DNA of 64,000 nucleotides, from positions 4,284,001 through 4,348,000 of the forward strand of contig NC_081828.1 of assembly GCF_030867095.1 (NCBI RefSeq). Direction: 5' to 3'. This DNA is from Alligator mississippiensis (Eukaryota; Chordata; Crocodylia; Alligatoridae). The notes under the pieces are model-generated. The model was not told the origin of the DNA, searched no databases, and worked only from the letters and a program-made list of their open reading frames with translations. Positions 11,369-22,945 of the stretch are shown in pieces. The translations under genes and the position numbers were made by a program. Numbering within the stretch: the stretch's first letter is position 1; every line of letters begins with the position of its first letter.

Positions 11369-11786
11369 CTATCCTGGTAGGAAAAATGTCCTCGTTGTTA
11401 ATGAGCGTCTCGATCCAGTCCATCAGCCTGCACATATACTGGGGTGCAGACAGTTTGGTCGGCTTCTTGTATTTGTTATCATCTTGCCACCTGTACTCGT
11501 ACTTGAGCCCACCGGACATGATGGGACAGGTCTTCTCAGTGCAGAATTCGGACATGGTCCCATAGATGAGGTTGATCCTGTTGAAGAAGTCAACCACATG
11601 CACCGCGATCCAGTCATTGATGTTCTCCCCTGGTGGTAGCTGGACCACGGCCTTCAAGTCCAGCCCAGACTTGAGAGAAGCCTGGGCTTTCTTGTACAGC
11701 TCAAACCGCTGCGTGCCAGGCTCAAATTTCTTCCGGGGACGAAAGGTTTTGTCCTTGTTGAACACTTGCTTGAGGCATAAAGCCAT
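11369..11786 (-). CDS. MOB3C: MOB kinase activator 3C, first coding exon (partial gene)
   Basis: This exon encodes the first 139 residues plus one base of a MOB3-type adaptor. The N-terminus MALCLKQVF with [20 protein letters not shown] is, from memory, the MOB3C form; MOB3A and MOB3B begin MSNPFLKQ and MSIALKQ. The Mob domain follows, with the block [20 protein letters not shown] (about residues 58-77) and the first zinc-ligand pair Cys82 and Cys87 in CTEKTC; the partner histidines belong to later exons. The exon ends in IFPTRI with a phase-1 donor reading ATAG|GTAAGC, the expected place before the family's VPFPKNF segment. The ATG has A at -3 and G at +4. MOB proteins are small zinc-binding kinase adaptors of Hippo/NDR-type signalling; MOB3 members are less well characterised. 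No other MOB3C exon was found in 1-11368, so the next intron must exceed 11 kb or the order differs. Identification as MOB3C rather than 3A/3B is quite sure. Confidence 0.93.
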
Positions 11787-11885
11787 TTTGAGTGAGGACA
11801 GCCAGGTTTCAAAGCACAGCAGCTCGACCCCCTGAGAAAATCTCTCCTAGGCCAGAAGCTTCATTGTGAGCGATGCTGCAGGTTT
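11787..11885 (-). other. MOB3C: MOB3C 5' UTR part of the first coding exon, with splice acceptor
   Basis: Upstream of the MOB3C ATG, the minus strand shows a pyrimidine-rich tract ending CCTTTCAG at about 11886-11893, a good acceptor. That gives 99 bases of 5' UTR in the coding exon and implies at least one non-coding 5' exon at higher coordinates. I could not place that exon. The acceptor is a prediction from sequence only. Confidence 0.55.
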
Positions 11886-12007
11886 CTGAAAGGCAAATGG
11901 ATAGATCAGTTATACAGCAAGCCAGCTGTACCGGGACCTCACTGCTGGGGCTGCTCATGAGAAACTGGCAGCATGTTCAAGAGGACGGGCGACTTAGTTT
12001 CTAAAGA

Positions 12008-12240
12008 CCTGGACTGGGACAAAAATGAACTGGGTTCAGGTCCTGGTTCTGCCATAGTTTATCTTGGTGGCCTGGGACAAGTCCTGCGACCCCTTCTGTG
12101 TTCCTTACCTGCCCCATCTGCAAAATGGGTATAATATTACCCCCTTAGTTAAGATTTAGATGAAAGGGACCGCGTCTATGTGTAGTTTTAGTGCCTTGCA
12201 AGAGGGAGTCCCTAATCTCAGTGGAAGTCTGCAAATCCCA
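12008..12240 (+). mobile_element. MIR SINE, sense
   Basis: Key MIR features: gggttcaggtcctggttctg, cctgggacaagtcctgcgac, and ccatctgcaaaatgggtata. It lies about 125 bases upstream of the MOB3C coding-exon acceptor, in the upstream intron. Confidence 0.8.
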
Positions 12241-12244
12241 CAAA

Positions 12245-13340
12245 CCCAGATTGCAAGATATACTACTGGTGCTACCAACCATGGCCTCTCAAGATGCGTC
12301 GCATGTATAAACCAAGACATGTCTTATGGGAGGCTAAGCCACTATCCTCTGAACCATGCCATGATCTTTTACCGAACAAGTCTCCAATCGCACGGATATC
12401 GCCGGGGCATTTAAACAACTGTTGCTCTGAAGCAAAAAAATCACTTGCCTCCAACCAGGTCTTCCCAGCATCCCCCAACATCCGCCTAAACTCCCCGTCC
12501 AATCACAACTGAAGCAGCTTAGTGTAGGTTTCCTTTTTGGGCAAGAGCGATGTTTCCACCCCCCCAAGAGCTTTTCAGCTCATAAAAATAGGTCTTCTGG
12601 CCTGCCCCTGTAGCTGGCTGGCGGTTCCCCTGGGGGTGTGCTGTGAATGCAGATGGCCGGTGGTTCACACAGGACTATTACTGATGTGTAGCGAGGGCGG
12701 GGGTGGTATTTGTTATTGTAAAAATTAAAAAAGAAGAAGTCCTTTAGGCCCCAATCTGATGCAGAAAGCAGTCCCAAGGGAGGCACCAGCTGAGTGTAAC
12801 AAAGGGACATAAAACGAAACAGCCCCCTCCGCATGCAAAGCAGAAACACAACGGCAGCACAGTGGTCTCGTTCCGCCTGTGTTGGGAGGGATAAGTTAAA
12901 TGCATTTTAGATTGGCCCCGTATCGGTCTTGACATTATCTCTGTCCCTGCTGAGGGAGCGTTGGGGGTGCTGAGGAGAGGGCATGGGGTCATCATCAACC
13001 CGGGGGGAGCAACGTGGAGGGCTCTCCATGCACCAAACTTAATTCAACTCCCAGCTGCCTTCTTGCCTGCTTCGATTCCCCGGCATGGAAGCAGATCCAG
13101 TTTATTCTCCTGGAAGGCTGAACTGAAAATCCCAGCCGGGTTTCCGATTCTCCAAAGGAGCTCTGCAGACTTCACAAGGACCCACTCAAAGACACTGCGC
13201 ATGTTTACCCAGCACCCAATGCAAATCATGCTAATGGCTGTGACGAGGGCCCCGCTGTGCAAGGTGCTGCACGTATACATAGGAAGCCAGAGTCCCAGAA
13301 TGGCTTGCACACTATAGATAAGGTAGAGAAAGGTCAGGAG
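12245..13340. other. Non-coding stretch, no recognised element
   Basis: Presumed MOB3C upstream intron. No exon or repeat could be assigned; overlapping open frames on both strands are short and without domain similarity. Confidence 0.45.
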
Positions 13341-13352
13341 GGAAGAGACGTA

Positions 13353-13560
13353 TCGACTGGAGCCATGTCGGTCTAAGGACATCGGCAGACCAGGTTCTTT
13401 GGGTAAATCTGATATCTTTTATTAAACCAACTCAAATAATTGGGAAAAAAATCTTCTTTGCAAGCTTTCGGGTAGAAATACCCTTTGTCAGGCTGAGGAA
13501 GCATCTGCAGTTGGTGTGTGCTCTTCCTGGATGGAGGGGAGAGAGAAACCCACACAGGAG
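13353..13560 (+). mobile_element. AAGCTTT-core interspersed repeat (non-autonomous)
   Basis: The order of blocks is: ccatgtcggtctaagga, agaccaggttctttgggtaa, tgatatcttttattaaacca, gcaagctttcgggtagaaat, ccctttgtcaggctgaggaa, then tgtgctcttcctggatgg. The same blocks, same order, occur at 44065 and 44278 (sense) and 45950, 49178 and 55150 (antisense). The end block caaatt-type core and TAATAAAAGATAT segment are shared. I know this family from memory as common in crocodilians and turtles but do not assign its class. Confidence 0.75.
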
Positions 13561-14679
13561 AAGCCACTTGCCCAAAGTAACGCGCAGAAGGGACAAGAAC
13601 CCAAGTCCGATCTATTTTCTGGGCTATATAGCCTCAATACGAGCAGCCCTGTATATTCACACAGGGCCTTTACAACCACCTTTGCAAGGTATCCATGAAC
13701 TCCTTTGCTCACTAGAGTAAAGCATGGCACCTCTGGGGGGTATAGCGCCGCAGCTCCGTAACGGCACGCAGCAACTGCCTATTACAAATACTGCTAAAAC
13801 TCAAGGGAGAGGGGTTTCCTCTTGAGGCTGTGGCCATGTCCATGCTGCCAAGGTGCTTCAATGCAGCTCGTATCAGAGCCCTGCAAGCAGCCTGCACCTC
13901 AGTACAAGCTAGCAGCCCCGGGGATCACCCAGATCCTCCAGTGGGTTTTGCTGCTTGCACCGAGCTTTGCGCTGTGGCTGGCCGTACCTGAGATAGCTCT
14001 GCTCTGTCTGAACCAGGTGCCATCGCAGGTGAAGGGGGCTTGTACACGATGCATATTTTTGGCATGCACGTTACGAAACGGGGCCACTTGCCTCTTTCCA
14101 ATGGTTCCTCAGGGATAACAGGAGTTTTTTTGGTGCCTCACTTCAGCCCTAGCCCTCTCCTGCCGACCATCAGCTCCAGGCCACACCAGTGGCGTGACCC
14201 TTCCCTGTCGAGTAGCACAGGACAAAGCCACCGAGAGCAGGGGTGCGAGTGGGGGGTTTCAGAATAGAGGCCAAGGGGTTTCAAGCCAAAGCAGACAAAA
14301 CTTTCCCAGGCAGCACCGGGAACTGCTGCACTAGAAAGAATGGGCCTTATCGTGGGTTTTCCTGCACGGCTGTCACATTTTCAAGGCACATCCTGCTGAT
14401 ACCAGCTGGCTCTCCACCGCTCTCGGCCCTCCGAACACAGCCAGTTCCAGCCGCGTCTAAGAATAGACGGTGCGGGGCCCGGATCCGGCGAAGCAGCGAA
14501 AGCACCTGCTTCACGCGACCCCCCCCCCCGGACCCCATTGATTTCATGTGAAGCAGGAAGTTTGGGTCAGCGCAGCCTGAAAGGGCTTCCTTCACACAAC
14601 TCGGACAATTCAATGGAGAAAGGAAAGACTGGATGATTCTCACAACGGTTAAGCGGGCATAAACTAAAATGCTATTAAT

Positions 14680-14960
14680 GGGGGGTGTCACATGTCTAGC
14701 TTGCTGGCTGGATCCAGCTCGGAAAGCCCCATAATCCGGTGCTGCCCCATTGACGTACACGCTACACCAGACTGGCCCAGTGCGGTACCTCGGACACGTG
14801 CTGCCCGCTCGGACTGGGTCCCAGGACATTGCAGACTGGCCCCGGTGGGTGCTGCATGTGCTGGATCAGGCATGTGGAGGGGAGGGGTCCACAGGCCTGA
14901 CCTGACCCACAGACCAGCCGCTCACCCAGCTCGCGGGGCCAGATGAGTTGGACACCCTTG
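14680..14960. mobile_element. MITE with GGGTGTC...GACACCC ends, copy 1
   Basis: The element starts ggggggtgtcacatgtctag and ends gatgagttggacacccttg, giving inverted ends around GGTGTC. Length is about 280 bases. The copy at 19182-19451 has the same ends (caggggtgtcgagcatcc and tgagttggacatctctcccc) and similar length. Confidence 0.55.
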
Positions 14961-15247
14961 CTTTAACATAACTAGCACGGCATTATGGGAGCTCTCTCAG
15001 CTGCTTTGCATAGCCCTATAAAAGCTCTATCCTGATAAACGTGCACATTGAAATAGTTACCTAAACAGCAGCATAATCACTGCGCACGCGAAGTGCTACT
15101 GAACACTGTGGCTCCATATTTAAGGCTGCATTGAAATCTGCACTTTGCTAAAATAGCAGCCTTCACCTCCCTGCAGGGGGGCCGCAAAGAGCATGGAGCT
15201 GGGTTGTTCTCAGTGGGGGCAGATGGCAGGACAAGGAGCAATGGGCT

Positions 15248-15475
15248 CATGTTGCAGCAAGGGAAGTTGAGGCTTTCTCCCGAGGAGGGTGGTGAAGCAC
15301 CGGAACAGGCTCCCCAGAGAGGTGGTGGAGTCTCCATGCTTGGAGCTGTTCAAGACCCAGGAGGATAAAGCCTTGTCTGGGATGCTGTAGTTGGGGCTGG
15401 TGCTGCTTGGAGCAGGGGCTGGACTAGATGTGACTCCTAAGCTCCCTTCAACCATCATTGTCTGCGATTCTAAAA
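15248..15475 (+). mobile_element. CR1 LINE 3' end, sense
   Basis: Begins gttgcagcaagggaagttga and continues gaggagggtggtgaagcacc, cagagaggtggtggagtctc, gctgtagttggggctggtgc, ending at a diverged tgcgattctaa tail. It is the same subfamily as 3690-3965. Confidence 0.9.
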
Positions 15476-15479
15476 TGCC

Positions 15480-16110
15480 GTCACATGCATACTCTAGGTT
15501 TCTCTCTCACACTTGCGCACACTTGATTCACAACTCTATTACTTCATTTTCACACCAGTATATTCCCAACATGCCAAATCCTCAGTTCATCTAGACCAGC
15601 ATCTGCACTTTTGTCACGTATTTTAAGGAGCCACTATAAGGGTTTGGTCTGACTTTGTACATAATACAGGGCACAGCCTTTTACCCCTCCTCGCTGTGCA
15701 GGGCAGAAGGTAAAGCCATCACGCTGTATTATAGGGACAACCTAGGACTGGTGCAGGTCAGGGCAGGTTGGCCTGCTACCATAATTTACAGTAGACAATA
15801 CTACCTGTGCTTGTAATGTCATGTGCTAGGTGGCCGTTAAATAACATGGCAAATCTAGGCTTTGGTCAGAAGAGCACCTTAGAGAGGAATACAAGTATTA
15901 CACCTGGCACAGGAAATGCCACCCAAAGGTTACGGGACTGAAGTCCTCTCCCTAATGGGGTAGACTGCTTTTTAATCCCAGTTGGCAGCTACTCTCAGTG
16001 CAGAGCCCCAACAGACAGACAAGTGAATGATCTCCCTTGTTTGGGCAGCTCCTGCAGCCAAGCTTGGTCAGCACCTAATTTTCCTTTGGATTCAACCAGC
16101 AAGGCTGAGA
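15480..16110. other. Non-coding stretch, no recognised element
   Basis: No recognisable gene or repeat family. The composition is ordinary. Confidence 0.45.
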
Positions 16111-16116
16111 GGAGGA

Positions 16117-16276
16117 CACCGGGGTGCTGATGGCCCGGCGTCTCCGTATACCGGGGTGCGGACGACCCGGCGTCTCCGTATACCGGGGTGCAGATGACCT
16201 GGCGTCTCCGTATACCAGGGTGCGGATGACCCGGCGTCTCCATATACCGGGGTGCAGACGGCCCGGCGTCTCCAGG
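16117..16276. repeat. Minisatellite, 32-bp unit, about five copies
   Basis: Units start ccggggtg or ccagggtg at 16119, 16151, 16183, 16215 and 16247, an exact 32-base period. The unit consists of ccggggtgcggacgacccgg and cgtctccgtata, with one or two differences between copies. It is CpG-rich. Since 32 is not a multiple of three, the open frames crossing it are not coding. Confidence 0.95.
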
Positions 16277-16404
16277 CCTTTGCAGCATGGAGAGGTCACT
16301 CCAGCTTCACTTTATCTTGTCTGGCACTGTATGGGTCTCACCTTTCTAGGGACTTTGGTTGATGCAAGTGTAGGAGATGGAACTTATTTTGCATCAGAGA
16401 AGGC

Positions 16405-16592
16405 ACATCAACACATGCACTTTAATGTGCATTAGCCTGTTTTCATGCACATTAAAGCATTAGAGAAAAAAAAAGCTCTTTAGCTAATGAGCATTAAAAT
16501 ACGCTAATGCCCATTCTCCTAGTACCTCACAATGGAGGTACTAGATTTAATGTGCATAACCTCAAGCGCATTCATTGAATGTGTAGACGCAC
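16405..16592. mobile_element. Palindromic MITE-like repeat (TTAATGTGCAT motifs)
   Basis: The left half holds tgcactttaatgtgcattag and catgcacattaaagcatta; the right half holds ttaatgtgcataacctcaag and gaatgtgtagacgc. The ends (cacatcaacacatg and the complement of aatgtgtagacgcac) are roughly inverted. This fits a degraded palindromic MITE of about 190 bases. Confidence 0.45.
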
Positions 16593-16599
16593 CCAGAAA

Positions 16600-18190
16600 C
16601 TCTGAAGTCAAGGGGTGGCCCAATCCTAGATGGCTCTTGAGGGTCACGTGGTTATATCGCAACAGCTTCTGTAGCCTACAGCACCCAAGGGAGTGACACC
16701 CCCAGCTGCCTTTGGTCCCCTAGCTTGAAGAACCAAGTGTCCGTTGCCAGCGAGGGTAAGCGGAGTTAGCACAGATCCAAGACAGCTCTGGACCGGCAGG
16801 AAGATGCCTCTCCTGTCACAGCCCCGCACACATGCAGAGTAACTCTCCTGCAATCCAAGTGATTCTGGTGCATCTAGGGTTGGCCATCAGGGACATTCGC
16901 TGTGTGAGGTCACGTGCTAATAGAGGCTTCCCTTGGTCACTTCCTTAAGAGTTTCTCACTGCTGTCCAGCACCTCTGCGCTTGCCTCCGACTTCAAGCCC
17001 ATCGAGGCAAAGCCTGTCTTCTTTTCAATCGCATCTACACTTCTGCAGCAGGTGGAGAAGTGTGGCTCAGGACATGCAGAGATAGGAAACTTGAGAGCAA
17101 TAGCTGGGGTACCCCCAGCAGCAGCTTCATTGCCCCATTTCCCAGCTAAGCCCATGCAGCCTGGGAATGTGTGGGTGGGACCATGCTGGCATCACGAAAG
17201 CCATATAGGCATGCCCTTTGGGCTCTGTGGTACCCAAGTCTACAGCGAATCCTCGGTACAAAAGGCTGCGGCAGGTGAGAGACCATAAAACTTGTCACTA
17301 AAAGAAGGGGCAGGAGAAAAAAAAAAAGTCGGCACTTCGCGGTGACAACAAGTTTTAACGACCTGTCCCTGAAATCCTCACGTTCTCTATTACGCTGCTC
17401 CTTAGCAAATCCTTTATACCCAGTGGGAAGCAGCCCTGCTCCAAAAACCAGCTTGTGCGGACACATGTCACAACAGAAACCTATTCCACCGCATCGTTTC
17501 ATGTTCCAGCACGAAGGGAACTCATCCATCATCAGGCAGATGGTGACGCCTTTCATTTCTAGATGCCGCTGCCTTAACAAAAGCCCATTAAAATCAATGA
17601 GGCTATGAAGCATCTGCCCTGTTGTATAGACGGCGCGGCCGTACAACGTTGACACAAACCACCGGAGCAAAAACAAGCCGATTTCCCAATGCTCAGACCC
17701 TTTCATCACCGCCCCCGAAAAGGCAGTGCAGAACATGCACAGTCACTGCCGTCCAGGCTGGATGCTCGGTGCGCAGTGGGGCACATGGCAATTATTCGCT
17801 GTGGTTTTGCTTACTGAATGACTCCCGGCATCCCTGCCAAGTTGCTAAGTCATTAAGGCTGCCCGGCCTCGTCAATCTTTGCAGGAAGTCAGAGCAGTTC
17901 TCCAAACGCTGTTCACGCATCAGCGAGAACAAATACTCACTGGAGAAGCAGGCATGCTAAGGCCAAATGCAGGGCATCCCATTATAGCACTTATGGGATG
18001 AAACTGGATCTCACCTTTGGCTTGCAGAGCTGCAAAGCTACCTCGGGTCGGTCTCCCTCCGGAGTCGGAGGTTTTTAAACAATGCGAGTCCTGCAGGAGG
18101 AAAGTACGTGGGCTCAGTCTCAAGAGGGGCCTGTGGGAGAAATCCTGGCTATGCTCAAGTCAACAGGAGCTTTGCCGTCCCACCGACAAG
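16600..18190. other. Non-coding stretch with an uninterrupted 196-codon minus frame
   Basis: I found no domain, repeat or splice structure here. The minus-strand frame at 17146-17736 is long but shows no similarity that I recognise, ends in low-complexity hydrophobic residues, and overlaps frames on the other strand. Confidence 0.4.
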
Positions 18191-18194
18191 ATCA

Positions 18195-18440
18195 GGGAGA
18201 GCAGATGTAGGGTCTCATCCCAGCTCTGGGTCTTGGGCTTAACACTTTGCAACAGGATTCAGCAAACCCAGGTCCCATTCCTGGCTGCCCAACCATGTGA
18301 ATGCAAACTTAGCTCCTTTAGCACTCTGTGCCTCAGTTTCCCCATCTTTAGCAAACTATTCTCTACCCGTTGGAAAGAGAAATTTGAGAAGAGTTGCCAG
18401 GGAAGGTGCTATATGACTGCAGAGCATTATTATTGATGCC
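18195..18440 (+). mobile_element. MIR SINE, sense
   Basis: Shows the MIR landmarks: cccaggtcccattcctggct, gtgcctcagtttccccatct, and the 3' gctatatgactgcagagcat-type end. Fairly complete. Confidence 0.8.
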
Positions 18441-19181
18441 CTTAGCTGTGGGCTCCCCGATACAGTCTGGAGACAAAGGCCAGGGAAATGGATTCCCTTG
18501 ACTTAAACAGACTTTGTGACTCAAATCCACAGGAAGGAAACCCCAACTAGAAACATGCTACTTAGACAGAGCAAGCAAATACAAAGAGGGGTTGGCGGGT
18601 CCACAACACATGGTAGGAAAACAGGAGATCCGCCAAGTCGCAGCTGACACGTCGAGTCCAATGGCATCTCGTTGAGGCTATGAATTCCTCTACCATGCGC
18701 TCCTTAGAAAACCAGCTGCTTCTCACGGGGTCCCAGGTAGGGGGTCTGGGCTCCCACCGTCCATCTATGCTACAGGGGTTTCCCACGCACCCAGACCAGA
18801 GCAGCCTTGGGCCGACACCATTCGTGCTGCCGACCCTCTCCCATGCACCCTGGCCCGGCTTAGTGTCGACATAGCTGTACCTTTAATGTTCACATCGACG
18901 TCCTTCTTAAAAGGATCAGATCCTCAGGGGAGAACAGCCCCATCTCACTCCAACAGGATATTGCAAACTCCACCAGGGAGATGGCTGAAATCAAACTAAG
19001 GAAATGCAAATAGAAAGCATTTGCTTGGAAGATGAGGACTTCGGGGGCTGGCGGAGGGGGACCGCGTGGAGCCAGATTTGCTGGCAGTTCCCTAAAGGTA
19101 GGATCGAAGGATCCATTCTGCGTGCCTCAGTTTCCCCCCTTCATTCAAGAAACGATTTGTTGACCTAAGAGTTGCCGAAGC

Positions 19182-19451
19182 CAGGGGTGTCGAGCATCCA
19201 GCCCGCAGCCTCGAGGGGGACCGTCCCCCGGTGCCAGTCAAGCATCTGGGTAAAACCCGCAGCATCGGATCCCCACCAGCACCACAGTTCTTGTTCCCAG
19301 CCCAAGCCCCTGGGATGCCAGGCCTCTTCCCACCAGGTCCTGGACTGGCCAAAGCGAGCACCTCGTGCACCGGGGCTGGGAAGCAGGGCAAGAGAGGGTC
19401 CGTGGGTACGACTCGGCGTGTGGGACCAGGTGAGTTGGACATCTCTCCCCT
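19182..19451. mobile_element. MITE with GGGTGTC...GACATC ends, copy 2
   Basis: Second member of the family at 14680-14960. Ends are caggggtgtcgagcatcc and gtgagttggacatctctccc. About 270 bases, GC-rich. A clear target duplication was not seen. Confidence 0.55.
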
Positions 19452-20029
19452 AAGCAACATGCAAATATTGTGACTTCTGCCTGGGCTGCTGCATTTTTCA
19501 TGGGGCTAATGGGGAACCTGGCTTGTATTCCTGTCTCTGCCGTGGGCTCACTGCGTGACCTGGGGCACAAGCAGCTGTTGGAGGAGTTCTGGTCATGCTA
19601 AAGCAAAAGTGCCGAAAAGCAGCCCGGGGGGAAACGGGCCTCCTTACCACTGGATGACCCAATAAGGAAGGAAAAAAGAAAACCACGCTAATGAGTGAAA
19701 AGGCACTGATTCAAAGAAGGGAGCAAGAAAACAGCAGCTGAAAAAAAAACCAACCTCAAGGACAAACACAATGTCAAAACTTGCTAATGAGACAGGGGTT
19801 GCTGAAACCTTAGCACAGGGGTGGCAATTCTGCAAAGGAAGCTAGTGCAAGTGAACATTTGGACAGAGAGAGAATTGATACGAGACGGTGCTCGAGTATA
19901 AATACAGGGGCGGCGAGACCTGTTCCTTGTGGAGACCTCGAGGAGCATAAAGACCGTACTGTGCTGCTACCTCCCACCGGCGAGCTTTGCTGACCACTAA
20001 CCACACCAACTCGGGGGCTGTCCAGGGAC

Positions 20030-20420
20030 AGTTTCGGAGTTTTTGCCGCTGAACACGGATTTGAGTCCTCGTTTCTGTGTCGCCTTTGGTACGTGGAAGA
20101 CGGCTTGCTAGTGCCGGCCGCTCAGGACCCACCACCCTGGCAGCCTGTGCATCAAAGCCGACAGAGACAAAACAGCACCCGTGAAAACAGCTGTCGCTTC
20201 TCTGTGCCTCTTCCCTCCTCCGAGCAACGGAGGCGATGCCCCGTACAGCGCATGCTGCTGCATCGCATTTGCTCGGAGCTCCTCGGAGAGATTCCCGATC
20301 TGCCGAGGACGCGCTACCCCTTTCGGCTGCACAACGCAGCTGCAAGGGGCTGAATTTCAGAGTGACCCGGGGCGGAGGTGGACAGATCAGAGACCGCAGC
20401 CTGGTTCTGGCAACCAGGAG
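20030..20420. promoter_or_regulatory. CpG-rich patch, possible promoter-type region
   Basis: CpG dinucleotides are more frequent here than in neighbouring DNA (cgctacccctttcggctgca, gagtgacccggggcggaggt). It could hold a MOB3C upstream exon or be chance. No TATA or splice donor singles it out. Weak. Confidence 0.15.
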
Positions 20421-20944
20421 ATAGACTACCACGTGATGGAGCTGCTGAATCTGAATCAGAAAGCATTTTCACAGCTGCCCTTTCACCCCTGAGGATATGT
20501 CATCACTCTTTCCCCTCTCACATGAATGCCAGAGAAGGATAATAACCTTCAGCCTTTGTCCCACTTACGGCCCTGGCATGATGCAGCGGCTGGTGCAAAA
20601 CCCGTGCCGAACAAGCTGCTCTTTCCACCGGTGAACTTGACCCTGGCTTGACATGCCAGGAAGTCCGCAGGAGAATGAAACCCAGCTGAACAGGTCGGTT
20701 GAGGTTTGCTTTCTTTGTGAGTTCAGATGTACAATTTACCTTGGGCAAAAAAAACAAACAGGTGAGGCTTTTCCCACACATCACCTGCCTCACGCGAACC
20801 GCCCACGGGCACACTTCCTTCACGGAAACAAAACATTATTAACTTGGCCCCGTTTCCGTATCTCCTCTCCGGCCCTGATATGTCCCCCGTGTCCAGAATG
20901 ACCCCCGTGCTCCTTCTTCAACACGTGCTCACAACTTCCTTGGG

Positions 20945-21003
20945 AAGCGCTGTTATCCCCATTTTACAGACAGCAAAGTGAGGCGCACGGAAACTGAGGC
21001 CCC
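20945..21003 (-). mobile_element. MIR SINE fragment, antisense
   Basis: Contains ttatccccattttacagaca and gcacggaaactgaggc, the antisense MIR core signature. Short fragment. Confidence 0.7.
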
Positions 21004-21304
21004 GCTCCCCAAAAGGGGCTTAGATGCTGATTTCCATTTAAAAAAATCAAATCAGTGGGAGTTGGGCACCTTATTTTGTTGTGTAGCTTTAGGTGATGCG
21101 AGCTAGCTGGCTTCCACGCTGTGGGAGCCGTCCGATTTCCTAGCGCAGACACCTCCCGATCAGGATGGCACGCTCTCTCTGCCCCCGGCCAGTGGGGTGT
21201 ACTTGCACCCGGGGTTTCACTTTGGACCCATCTCGAGCAGGATCTCAGAAAAGTCACTGTTGCTGAGGACTACAGTGCAGGAGCCCACTGAGCTCCCATA
21301 AGGC

Positions 21305-21352
21305 CAGGTGCCAGACACACATACATGTATACACACATGTACACACACAAAC
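21305..21352. repeat. Short CA/TG-rich microsatellite
   Basis: An imperfect run of acaca and catgtatacacac units. Simple sequence. Confidence 0.7.
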
Positions 21353-21414
21353 AGGAGGAAATGCTCTCTGCCCTGAGGCAGTTACACACCAAACAAGCAC
21401 AATAAAGGAAGAGG

Positions 21415-21530
21415 AGGGGGAAACTGAGGCACATCATCAGTAAGTGACTGGACCAAGGACATCTCGCAAGTCAGTGGCAGAGACAGGAATGGACGCCCAG
21501 TGTCCTGCCACACCGTGCGGGGCCTGAGCT
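21415..21530 (-). mobile_element. MIR SINE, antisense
   Basis: Reads gggaaactgaggcacatcat, agtaagtgactggaccaagg, aagtcagtggcagagacagg, as in the antisense MIR core. Confidence 0.75.
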
Positions 21531-22559
21531 GCGATACGGGCTTCTCTGCACTTCCAGCAGCCACGTCCACCCCGGCGGGTGGCAGGACACCCTGTTTCCG
21601 TGCTCCAGCTGCAGGAGGGGTAGGAGCAGATGTGGGAGGTGACCGGGGGCCCCGGCTGCCTTTCCGGCCCTGCCGGCCCCATTGTCCATGGGGCCTTCCT
21701 CTCACAATGGCACGGGAAGAGGCAGGAAGCTCGAGCACCGACATTTCCCTCCCGCCTCATCATTGTTCCCATTGCCACCGAGCAGCCGTCGCTGTCCCGG
21801 GGGAGGAATGATACCCGCCGGACACTCGCTCCGCTGCCCCTGTCCTGTCCCACCGAGCATCACTGCAACAGCCTCAGCCCTGGACCCACCCAGCTTCATC
21901 CGCACACAGAAACCCGGGAAAACCCCTGCCTGGACTCTGACACCGGTTTAACACAGGGTTTTAAATTAAGCCCACCGATTTAGCAAAGCAAGTTGAAGAT
22001 GCACACACAGAGGCAGATGCATGCACACAGATGCACGCACATGCACACGTGGCAGGGTTAACCACGAGTGGCTGAAGCAGGGGGGTGACAGCAAAGCTAA
22101 GGCGAGAGACGAAGGTGTGGTTTTGACGCAGAGACTTTTGACCCCCTCAAATGACATCTGGATTCGACCACTGGGGCAGGTCCTGCCAGGTGGGCACAGT
22201 GATCGCCCCGTGAATGTGCTGTGCAGGCATAGGTGTGTCCATAGGGGATGGTGAATCGATGGCGCTGTGCATAACGCCGTACGGCACCAACAGAACCGAG
22301 TCCAGACGAGGGGTAGCACTGACCACTAACACAGTTGTACTGAGCTAAAAATGTCCCGAAGAAGAGGCTTAGGACCAGTTAAAGGGAAAAAAAAAACCAG
22401 TTCAATTTGGTCCTGAGACGTGAAAGCCCAAAGTGAAGAAGCCTGCCTCTTCTCCCAACACAATGCCCCATGAACAGCCTTCCCAGTGCCTGGAGAGCAT
22501 GGCTGGAGTTAAGAGTTTTACCTATTCGCTTCCAGGCTCCCTACAAAACTGGCTTCATC

Positions 22560-22650
22560 CCTTTTTTTCTCTCCATTTTACAGACAGGAAAACTGAGGCA
22601 GGGGGACTATGCGACTGGCCCAAAGCCATGCAACACCTGACCAAGGCAGA
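22560..22650 (-). mobile_element. MIR SINE fragment, antisense
   Basis: Contains tccattttacagacaggaaa and actgaggcagggggactatg, then gactggcccaaagcc. Followed directly by a second, sense SINE. Confidence 0.75.
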
Positions 22651-22654
22651 GGAG

Positions 22655-22945
22655 CAGCATGGGCCAGGAGATAGCATGGGACTGGGCCTCGGACACCTGG
22701 TTCTGGTGTTACATGACTTTAGGCAAGCCACTTCACCTGTCCAGCCCTCTGCGGCTTCACCTGTCCCCAGAAGCCACTTCACCTGTCTCGCCCTCTGTGT
22801 CTTCTCCCATCTTTTGCCGGCCTTGTCTATTTAGAGTAGACTGTGATCAAGGCAGGGCCCATCATTTGCCACCCGGACTGTACAGCGCCTTGCACAGTGG
22901 AGCTCTGGCCTCGGTTGGTGCTACGTCGGGAGCCACAAATAAAAC
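22655..22945 (+). mobile_element. MIR-like SINE, sense, with an internal duplication
   Basis: Starts as MIR (gggactgggcctcggacacc, ttaggcaagccacttcacct). The phrase agccacttcacctgtc is repeated about 40 bases on, a small internal duplication. The 3' part (gtacagcgccttgcacagtg) is the tail also seen at 35575. Confidence 0.65.

Noticed and set aside
16117-16276. CRISPR-like array
   Set aside because: The units are directly contiguous with no unique spacers; it is a minisatellite in a vertebrate genome.
17146-17736. 196-codon minus-strand open frame
   Set aside because: No recognisable domain; overlaps plus-strand frames; low-complexity hydrophobic stretch near its end.
19842-20432. 196-codon minus-strand open frame in the CpG-rich patch
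   Set aside because: High CpG content explains long frames on both strands; no similarity or splice logic.
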